8,271 bases of DNA, taken from SVEL01 sp045126475. GTDB taxonomy: Bacteria > Bacillota > Clostridia > Lachnospirales > Lachnospiraceae. The position numbers and the translations under genes were made by a program. Within the stretch, counting starts at the first letter, position 1, and each line of letters opens with the position of its first letter. Positions 1 through 4,856 of this stretch are shown in pieces. The notes below the pieces were generated by a model that was not told where the DNA came from, did no database searches, and saw nothing but the letters and a program-made list of their open reading frames with translations. The stretch lies in NCBI GenBank assembly GCA_045126475.1, contig JBGVOL010000118.1, positions 1 to 8,271 of the forward strand, given 5' to 3'.

Positions 1-239
1 ATGACGGCAGGCTTTTTAGGAATGTCGTCAGGGTGGCTCTTGTTGTATCTTTTACAATATGTTTCAGCCCATTCTTCGGCTCTTGACAAACTGTTTTCCC
101 AAAAGTAAATTCCATTTCCAAGCCAGTCATATGGATTATGACTTGGAATTAATGATTCTTTATTGTATATAACATTTCGGTAAGTAGTTTCATCGCAACC
201 ATGGAAAGCCAAAACTAAATTTGGTAAGTTGCTATACAT
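1..239 (-). CDS. ADP-ribosyltransferase-fold-like protein, N-terminal part (cut by window edge)
   Basis: This gene reads leftwards off the window, so only its first 79 codons are visible. The start is the ATG at 237-239, with a GAGG ribosome binding site at 247-250 inside the end of the upstream gene. The protein opens with a short strand leading to Phe-His-Gly (His13) and continues to a Gly-Asn-Gly-Ile-Tyr-Phe-Trp-Glu motif (residues 41-48, Tyr45). A His in the first strand followed by G-x-G-I-Y-F is the pattern of the H-Y-E (diphtheria toxin/PARP) class of ADP-ribosyltransferases and of related uncharacterised bacterial families such as DUF3990. The third catalytic residue, usually Glu, would lie beyond the edge. 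No signal peptide is visible, so it is probably cytoplasmic. The gene is tightly coupled to the small gene before it, which suggests a toxin-antitoxin or effector-type pair; no function is proven. The reading frame is well supported, the enzymatic reading is moderate. Confidence 0.8.
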   Translation of the reverse strand, partial: MYSNLPNLVLAFHGCDETTYRNVIYNKESLIPSHNPYDWLGNGIYFWENSLSRAEEWAETYCKRYNKSHPDDIPKKPAV

Positions 240-243
240 ATTA

Positions 244-504
244 TTACCTCGATTTTTGTGAATTTATTCTGCTAAACTTATATCGCTCTGAGAATTCACC
301 GTTTTCTTGTATAATTTGACTTTTTACAAGGTTTTCTTTAGCGATTTTTTTTGCGGTATTTTTCGGCAATTTTTTTAATTTGCACAGATAATCTTCCATT
401 TCCTTAATGTAAGTTAATCTGTCGGTTTCTATTAATTCGATAGGTACCATTATGTTTTCCTCCTTATCATATAATAAAAAATCGGTGGATTTTTTGTGTG
501 CCAT
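244..504 (-). CDS. Small basic hypothetical protein, possible partner/antitoxin of the ART-like gene
   Basis: I do not recognise a named family. The longest form is 86 aa, rich in Lys and Glu with a basic C-terminus, and has no membrane segment, signal peptide or clear helix-turn-helix. Residues around 30-65 look helical and charged, as in small protein-binding antitoxins, but this is only a resemblance. The gene ends 4 nt before the ATG of the ART-like gene, and its final codons contain that gene's ribosome binding site, so the two are probably translated together. Two starts compete. The ATG at 502-504 has AAGGAG 12 nt upstream, which is rather far. The in-frame ATG at 448-450 (Met19) has AAGGAGG at a spacing of 8 nt and would give a 68-aa product. 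The longer form keeps a plausible N-terminal strand (FLLYD), so I list it while noting the shorter form. Confidence 0.72.
   Translation of the reverse strand: MAHKKSTDFLLYDKEENIMVPIELIETDRLTYIKEMEDYLCKLKKLPKNTAKKIAKENLVKSQIIQENGEFSERYKFSRINSQKSR
459..465 (-). promoter_or_regulatory. Strong internal Shine-Dalgarno favouring a shorter start of the small gene
   Basis: On the - strand this reads AAGGAGG, fully complementary to the 16S rRNA 3' end, and lies 8 nt before an in-frame ATG at 448-450. It is better placed than the AAGGAG at 517-522 serving the upstream ATG at 502-504. It may mark the true start, giving 68 aa, or give two protein forms. Confidence 0.55.
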
Positions 505-593
505 AGAATAATCGGTCTCCTTTTGAACAGATACATAAAATAAAAAGTTACAGAAACAACAATAAATATAAGTGTTTAATTCACCACATCAAC

Positions 594-622
594 ATTATAA
601 TGCAAGTTGTTCTAAAACACAA
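594..622 (-). promoter_or_regulatory. Putative sigma-A promoter for the leftward two-gene unit
   Basis: Read on the - strand, TTGTGT (617-622) is followed after 17 bp by a perfect TATAAT (594-599). Transcription would begin near 586, giving a leader of about 80 nt before the ATG at 504, or about 135 nt before the ATG at 450. The -35 box is only a partial match (TTG conserved). The -10 box lies in a 10-bp perfect palindrome (593-602, CATTATAATG). Confidence 0.5.
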
Positions 623-626
623 CCGT

Positions 627-652
627 ATATTTGGCGGTGCTTGCCAAAATAT
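627..652. repeat. Inverted repeat between the divergent promoters, possible operator
   Basis: ATATTTGGC (627-635) faces GCCAAAATAT (643-652). The arms are complementary over 9 bp with one extra base in the right arm, and are separated by 7 nt (GGTGCTT). The right arm overlaps the -35 box of the rightward promoter, and the left arm ends 5 bp from the -35 of the leftward one. That position suits a regulator controlling both directions. It lies upstream of both predicted transcription starts, so it would act as DNA rather than as an RNA hairpin. Confidence 0.4.
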
Positions 653-669
653 TATAATAATGTTATAAT
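641..669 (+). promoter_or_regulatory. Putative sigma-A promoter of the polysaccharide operon
   Basis: TTGCCA (641-646), a 17-bp spacer, then a perfect TATAAT (664-669) preceded by TGT, an extended -10 element. Transcription would begin near 676, giving a leader of about 27 nt before the ATG at 704. A second TATAAT (653-658) with TTGGCG 16 bp upstream (631-636) is a weaker alternative. The two -10 boxes lie in direct copies of TTATAATAA (652-660 and 663-671) with an 11-bp period. Confidence 0.68.
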
Positions 670-703
670 AAGATGATTTGTACATTAATTTTTGGAGTGA
701 ATT

Positions 704-1567
704 ATGGATTACGATAAGGAAATATTAAGAAAACTCCAGTTGACGCAGCTGGGTATACTTAAGGATATCGATGCTTTTTGTAAGGCGTATGACATAACAT
801 ACTTTATCGATTACGGAACTGCCATAGGTGCGGTAAGACACAAGGGTTTTATACCGTGGGATGATGATATAGATATATGTATGGCAAGGAGTGATTATGA
901 CAGATTTATAGAACTTGCCAAAGAGAAGAAAGAAATGTCGGACAAGTATGATATTTTAAGTATCTATGATACGCCGGGGTATATATCACCATTTATAAAG
1001 GTATCAAAAAAGGGTACAAAGTTTACGGAGGCATCAAATACAAACAAGCGCTATGAGCAGGGGATATTTGTTGATATTCTTCCATTTGACTATGTTCCTG
1101 ATGACAAAAAAGAGAGAGCAAAGCTGTTTCGGAAAGCATGGACATACAGCAGGCTCATTATATTGAGTGAGACAGGCAGTCCGGTGCTTCCTATGGGATT
1201 AAAAGGCATTAAGAGAGGGATTGCAAGCTTTGGCTGTAAAGCTGTTCATGTAGGACTTAAGCTTATTCGATTTAATAAAAAGAAGGCATTTGATAAATAC
1301 CTTAAAATAGCCACTATGAACAACAATAAACCGGGACTTACCCTGATGGCGGAGTTTGATGACATAACGCCGGAGAGAACAGTTATGTCGAGGGAAGGAC
1401 TTTTTCCGACAAAGGATATATTATTTGAGGATGCTATGTTTCCGGCTCCTGCAAATCTTCATATGCATCTTACAAATGTGTATGGTGATTATATGGAACT
1501 GCCGCCTGTGGAAATGAGACACAATCACATGGCTAAGGAATTAATATTTGGTGATGAAGACTGTTAG
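704..1567 (+). CDS. LicD family phosphotransferase
   Basis: This 287-aa protein is a full-length member of the LicD family, nucleotidyltransferase-fold enzymes that move a phospho-substituent (phosphocholine, or a ribitol/glycerol phosphate in relatives) from a CDP-activated donor onto a glycan. The family core is clear at residues 38-58: G-T-A-I-G-A-V-R-H-K-G-F-I-P-W-D-D-D-I-D-I. The aspartates at 53-57 form the metal-binding catalytic cluster. A second conserved block, GIFVDILPFDYVPDD, lies at 120-134. The C-terminal part carries the usual Tyr-Gly-Asp-Tyr-Met-x-L-P-P segment and the following His. There is no signal peptide or membrane segment, so it should act in the cytoplasm. The start has GGAG at 694-697, 6 nt upstream. 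It is the first gene of the operon, directly behind the promoter. The family is certain; the group transferred is not determined by the sequence. Confidence 0.95.
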   Translation: MDYDKEILRKLQLTQLGILKDIDAFCKAYDITYFIDYGTAIGAVRHKGFIPWDDDIDICMARSDYDRFIELAKEKKEMSDKYDILSIYDTPGYISPFIKVSKKGTKFTEASNTNKRYEQGIFVDILPFDYVPDDKKERAKLFRKAWTYSRLIILSETGSPVLPMGLKGIKRGIASFGCKAVHVGLKLIRFNKKKAFDKYLKIATMNNNKPGLTLMAEFDDITPERTVMSREGLFPTKDILFEDAMFPAPANLHMHLTNVYGDYMELPPVEMRHNHMAKELIFGDEDC

Positions 1568-1685
1568 TGATAAAGAAAATTTGATATGGAATACGATGGA
1601 AAGTATTGCCAATGCTCAGCTTGTGCTGGCCATTGGCTTATTTGAAGTTAGAATATATCATGCATCAGGCAAAGAAGAGGAATAA
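1554..1685 (+). CDS. Putative 43-aa small protein filling the licD-GT4 gap
   Basis: An open frame of 43 codons starts at the ATG at 1554-1556, overlaps the last 14 nt of the LicD gene in another frame, and stops with TAA at 1683-1685, 5 nt before the next ATG. It begins MKTVSDKENLIW and ends YHASGKEEE. The middle (about residues 18-36) is a hydrophobic or amphipathic helix-like stretch, IANAQLVLAIGLFEVRIY, and the tail is acidic. I recognise no family. Support: it spans the gap exactly, and a stop-overlapping start suggests translational coupling. Against: the ribosome binding site is weak (AAGGA about 14 nt upstream) and a strong hairpin sits within it. It could be real, a degraded remnant, or chance. 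Confidence 0.42.
   Translation: MKTVSDKENLIWNTMESIANAQLVLAIGLFEVRIYHASGKEEE
1608..1637 (+). other. Strong hairpin inside the small ORF upstream of the GT4 gene
   Basis: GCCAATG (1608-1614) pairs perfectly with CATTGGC (1631-1637). After one C-C mismatch, TCAGC (1616-1620) pairs with GCTGG (1625-1629) including one U-G, leaving a 4-nt loop, TTGT. That is 12 pairs in 30 nt, but only a poor T-tract (TTATTT) follows, so it is not a convincing terminator. It could stabilise the transcript, cause pausing or partial attenuation after LicD, or reflect a palindromic coding stretch. Confidence 0.55.
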
Positions 1686-1690
1686 TTAAG

Positions 1691-2842
1691 ATGAGCAGTA
1701 AAAAATCTGTATGTATCGTAAGCGCCCAGTATTTCCCACATGTGGGGGGCGTGGAGCAGTATGTTGACAATTTTACGAGGGAGCTTTTAAGACTTGGACA
1801 TTCGGTGACTATACTCACATCGGCGATAGAAGGTGTGGACAGTTACGAGAAAGACGGAAATCTGGAGATTTTCAGACTTCCCACACTTCAGTTCATGGGA
1901 GGCAGATTTCCTGTACTTAAGCCGTCAGGAGAGCTTCGCAGATTTACGAAGAACTTTAAGAAGCGAAAATTTGACGTAATGCTTGTGAATATGAGATTTT
2001 ATTTTATCTCATTATATGCAGTAAGACTTGCAAAGAAGATGAAGTTAAGATGTATTATGCTTGACCATGGTACAAGCCATCTGAATACAGGCGGAAAGAT
2101 TACATCAAAGCTTGGTGAGTGGTTTGAACACGGCATAACCTGGCTTGAGAAACGGTACTGTAAGGAGTTCGCAGGGGTTTCAGGCGCAACACTGGAATGG
2201 GTAAGACATTTTCATATCAATTCGGATACAAGGCTTTATAATGCTGTTGATTTGGAGAAGTTTGAGAAATTAAAGGCTGCAAAGACAAGGGATTTCAGAA
2301 AGGAATTCGGCATACCTGAAGATGACATTGTGATTTCCTTTGTTGGACGTGTCACCATTGAGAAAGGTATTCGCCAGCTTGTACATGTGGTAAATAAGAT
2401 AAATAAAAAGCGAAAAGATGTGTGGCTCATTGCTGCAGGTGACGGCTATCTTATGGATGAGATGAAGGAAGTTGCCTGCGACCATGTTCACATGATTGGA
2501 CAGGTGGGTATGGAAGATGTGGTGTCATTACTTGACACAAGTGAGATTTTCTGTCTGCCATCCTTTTCTGAGGGCTTCCCTACATGCGTTCTGGAAGCGG
2601 GAATATGCGATAACTTTGTTATTACAACATACAGAGGGGGAGCAAAAGAACTCATAACAGGGGAGGAATACGGAATAATTCTTCCCGATAATAATGAGAA
2701 AGGTCTGTATAAGGCACTTATGGATGTCATTGACAGACCTGATTACAGAACAGAGGCGGCAAGACGCTGTCATGAGCGTATCGCTTCAAATTATACATGG
2801 AAACAGACTGTTAAGAAGTTTTTATCCTTGATAGAATCATAA
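1691..2842 (+). CDS. Glycosyltransferase family 4 (GT-B fold)
   Basis: This 383-aa protein is a typical full-length GT4 retaining glycosyltransferase. The N-terminal acceptor domain opens with a strand and the motif F-P-H-V-G-G-V-E-Q-Y (15-24), the classic glycine loop of these enzymes, followed by the helix and strand LRLGHSVTILTS. The C-terminal donor domain starts near residue 214 with SFVGRVTIEKG (216-226), where Arg220 and Lys225 match residues that usually contact the donor phosphates. The E-x7-E motif is present as S-E-G-F-P-T-C-V-L-E (Glu294 and Glu302). No membrane helix is predicted, so it should act in the cytoplasm or at the inner membrane face. The ribosome binding site is AGAGG at 1676-1680. 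Within a rhamnose-polysaccharide operon it probably adds a sugar to the lipid-linked chain; donor and linkage cannot be read from the sequence. Confidence 0.96.
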   Translation: MSSKKSVCIVSAQYFPHVGGVEQYVDNFTRELLRLGHSVTILTSAIEGVDSYEKDGNLEIFRLPTLQFMGGRFPVLKPSGELRRFTKNFKKRKFDVMLVNMRFYFISLYAVRLAKKMKLRCIMLDHGTSHLNTGGKITSKLGEWFEHGITWLEKRYCKEFAGVSGATLEWVRHFHINSDTRLYNAVDLEKFEKLKAAKTRDFRKEFGIPEDDIVISFVGRVTIEKGIRQLVHVVNKINKKRKDVWLIAAGDGYLMDEMKEVACDHVHMIGQVGMEDVVSLLDTSEIFCLPSFSEGFPTCVLEAGICDNFVITTYRGGAKELITGEEYGIILPDNNEKGLYKALMDVIDRPDYRTEAARRCHERIASNYTWKQTVKKFLSLIES

Positions 2843-2882
2843 GGTTAGTGTATGATATGAACGGAAAGGTTTGGTAAAGCAT

Positions 2883-3569
2883 ATGAAGAAATTAGTTATC
2901 ATTCCGGCATATAATGAGGCTGAAAGCATTATAAGTACAGTGAAGGACATACTGGAGAATGCACCGGATTTTGATTATATTGTAATAAATGACCGCTCAA
3001 AGGATAACACATATGATTTGTGTGTGAAGGCAGGTTTAAATATTCTTAATCTGCCGTTAAACCTTGGTATAGGCGGAGCGGTTCAGACCGGATACTGGTA
3101 TGCGTACGACAATGATTATGACATAGCGGTTCAGTTTGACGGTGACGGACAGCATGACGCAAAATATCTCAATATAATGGCAGATGCACTTGTTAACAGT
3201 GATGCGAACATGATTATCGGTTCAAGGTTTATTGAGAAGGAGGGTTTCCAGTCTTCAAAAACCAGAAGAATGGGTATAAAGTTTTTTACGCTTCTTATTA
3301 AGCTGATGACCGGAAAGAAGATTACTGACCCGACATCGGGCTTCAGAATGTGTGACAGGAAGATTATAGAAATGTTTGCAGAGGGGTATCCGAAGGATTA
3401 TCCTGAACCTGAGACTACCACCAGAGTCTTGAAACATAAACTTAAAGTTGAAGAGGTTCCTGTGAAGATGCGAGCCAGAGAGGGAGGCGAGTCCTCTATC
3501 TCTCTTAAGAAATCAATATACTATATGATAAAGGTACCGCTTGCCATTATCATAGAAAGGATGCGATAG
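2883..3569 (+). CDS. Glycosyltransferase family 2, polyprenyl-phosphate sugar synthase type (GacI-like)
   Basis: A 228-aa GT-A fold enzyme. It opens directly with the first strand, MKKLVIIPAYNEAES, and carries IVINDRSKDNT (33-43, Asp37) and the metal-binding QFDGDGQHD (84-92, Asp86 and Asp88). GSRF, DPTSGFRM and EPETTTRVL (175-183) are typical of the DPM1/DPG synthase branch of GT2, whose members put a sugar on a polyprenyl phosphate. The end (about 211-225) is hydrophobic and may lie on the membrane, but there is no full multipass region. An in-frame TTG at 2871 would add four residues, but the ATG at 2883 matches the family N-terminus; AAAGG at 2865-2869 lies 13 nt before it. The DUF2304 gene follows after 3 nt, the arrangement of streptococcal gacI-gacJ, where GacI makes GlcNAc-phosphate-undecaprenol. 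The sugar here is unknown. Confidence 0.94.
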   Translation: MKKLVIIPAYNEAESIISTVKDILENAPDFDYIVINDRSKDNTYDLCVKAGLNILNLPLNLGIGGAVQTGYWYAYDNDYDIAVQFDGDGQHDAKYLNIMADALVNSDANMIIGSRFIEKEGFQSSKTRRMGIKFFTLLIKLMTGKKITDPTSGFRMCDRKIIEMFAEGYPKDYPEPETTTRVLKHKLKVEEVPVKMRAREGGESSISLKKSIYYMIKVPLAIIIERMR

Positions 3570-3572
3570 ATT

Positions 3573-3938
3573 ATGATGACATTAAAGATTCAGATAATTG
3601 TAGGTGTCGTGCTTGTCATAGGTCTTTGCTACGTGATAAATCTCATACGAAAGAACAGGCTTGAACTTAAGTATGCATTGTCATGGCTTGCGGCGGGAGT
3701 GGCAGTTCTTATCATTGACTGTTTTCCTGTACTTATGAACAAACTTGCTGATTTAATCGGAATAGATTCACCGGTCAACATGATGTTTTTTATCGGCTTT
3801 CTGTTTGTTCTTGTCATTATACTGACAATGACTGTGGCATTGTCCATAGCGGCATCCAGCGTCAAGAGACTGACACAGAAGATAGCACTTTTGGAAAAAA
3901 GAGTGAGAGATTTAGAGGAAGAAAAGAAACAGGATTAG
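3573..3938 (+). CDS. DUF2304 small membrane protein, partner of the GT2 enzyme (GacJ-like)
   Basis: A 121-aa protein with three hydrophobic segments (about 5-25, 35-52 and 68-94) and a charged C-terminal coiled coil (about 97-119, with LEKRVRDLEEEKK). This layout and length, plus the segment R-L-E-L-K-Y-A-L-S-W-L (29-39), fit the DUF2304 family, almost always found next to a GT2 gene. In group A Streptococcus the comparable small protein GacJ binds GacI and stimulates its synthesis of the lipid-phosphate sugar; that role is transferred here by family and context. The start at 3573 is preceded by GAAAGGA at 3555-3561, inside the end of the GT2 gene, so the two are probably translationally coupled. 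A second ATG at 3576 is a less well spaced alternative. Confidence 0.92.
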   Translation: MMTLKIQIIVGVVLVIGLCYVINLIRKNRLELKYALSWLAAGVAVLIIDCFPVLMNKLADLIGIDSPVNMMFFIGFLFVLVIILTMTVALSIAASSVKRLTQKIALLEKRVRDLEEEKKQD

Positions 3939-3961
3939 TATGAAAGGAGCTTTGATTTACT

Positions 3962-4828
3962 ATGAAAAAGATATTGGTTACAGGAGCAAACGGTCAGCTT
4001 GGCCGCGCAGTTAATTTAAAGTACAAGGATAATGCTGATGTGGAGATTTACAACACTGATGTAGTGGAGATGGAAGGTATTCATGTAGTGGATATCACTG
4101 ATATAGATGACGTAATGAGAGTGGTAAATGAGGTAAAGCCTTATGCTATTATTAATTGTGCTGCTCATACAAATGTGGACGGCTGTGAGAAAGACTTTGA
4201 TAATGCTTACAGAATAAATGCCATAGGTCCAAGAAATTTAAGTATCGCCGCAAAGAGTGTAGGTGCGAAAATGGTTCATATCTCTACGGATTATGTGTTT
4301 GGCGGAGACGGTACAAGACCTTATGTGGAGTATGATGAGACAAACCCACAGGGTGCGTACGGAACAACAAAACTTGAGGGAGAAAAGTTTGTAAAGCAGT
4401 TTGCGGACAAGTTCTTTATTATCCGTACAGCTTGGCTTTACGGTGACGGAAAGAACTTTGTAAAGACAATGCTCAGACTTTCAGAGACTAATGATACCAT
4501 CAGTGTCGTTGATGACCAGATTGGTTCACCTACAAGTACTGCAGTTCTTGCGGATATTATTGATTCACTTATCTGGACAGACAACTACGGTGTGTTCCAT
4601 GGTACATGTGAGGGACAGTGCAGCTGGGCTGAGTTTACTGAGGAGATTTTCAGACTTACAGGTAAGACAACAAAGGTTAAGAAGATTACAAGTGAGGAAT
4701 ATGCGGCTATGTATCCTGCTTCAGCAAAGAGACCTGCTTATTCCGTACTTGATAACTATATGCTTAGAGTTACAAACGGCCATGTGGCAGCAGATTGGAA
4801 AGAGGCCATTCGCGAATATTTAAAATAG
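3962..4828 (+). CDS. rfbD: dTDP-4-dehydrorhamnose reductase (RmlD)
   Basis: This 288-aa short-chain dehydrogenase catalyses the last step of dTDP-L-rhamnose synthesis, the NAD(P)H-dependent reduction of dTDP-4-dehydro-L-rhamnose. The nucleotide-binding loop G-A-N-G-Q-L-G (8-14) is at the N-terminus, followed by NCAAHTNVDGCE (65-76) and ISTDYVFGGDG (107-117). The catalytic Tyr-x-x-x-Lys is Y133-G-T-T-K137, with Thr109 in the place of the catalytic Ser/Thr. VDDQIGSPTST (183-193) is a further RmlD signature. Length is normal for the family, and it is a soluble cytoplasmic enzyme. The ribosome binding site AAAGGAG (3943-3949) is 12 nt before the ATG. The rmlA, rmlB and rmlC genes are absent from this window and must lie elsewhere. 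Its presence here points to a rhamnose-containing polymer. Confidence 0.96.
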   Translation: MKKILVTGANGQLGRAVNLKYKDNADVEIYNTDVVEMEGIHVVDITDIDDVMRVVNEVKPYAIINCAAHTNVDGCEKDFDNAYRINAIGPRNLSIAAKSVGAKMVHISTDYVFGGDGTRPYVEYDETNPQGAYGTTKLEGEKFVKQFADKFFIIRTAWLYGDGKNFVKTMLRLSETNDTISVVDDQIGSPTSTAVLADIIDSLIWTDNYGVFHGTCEGQCSWAEFTEEIFRLTGKTTKVKKITSEEYAAMYPASAKRPAYSVLDNYMLRVTNGHVAADWKEAIREYLK

Positions 4829-4856
4829 TGGACAACACCCCGGAGGATAAATATTG

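Noticed and set aside
1608..1647. Intrinsic terminator after LicD
   Set aside because: The stem is good, but the following sequence (TTATTTGAAG) lacks a run of T, and closely spaced genes of the same pathway continue downstream.
2236..2773. Several - strand open frames of 64-81 codons inside the GT4 gene
   Set aside because: They overlap one another and a certain glycosyltransferase gene, and none has a recognisable motif.
2857..2877. Six-codon leader ORF before the GT2 gene
   Set aside because: Too short to support, with no regulatory structure around it and nothing to tell it from chance.
2871..2882. TTG start adding four residues to the GT2 protein
   Set aside because: The AAAGG site is only 1 nt from this TTG, and the family N-terminus begins at the ATG at 2883.
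4491..4823. A 110-codon open frame on the + strand inside rmlD in another frame
   Set aside because: It overlaps the RmlD coding sequence, whose motifs are intact, and its Leu/Arg-rich sequence looks like a frame-shifted reading.
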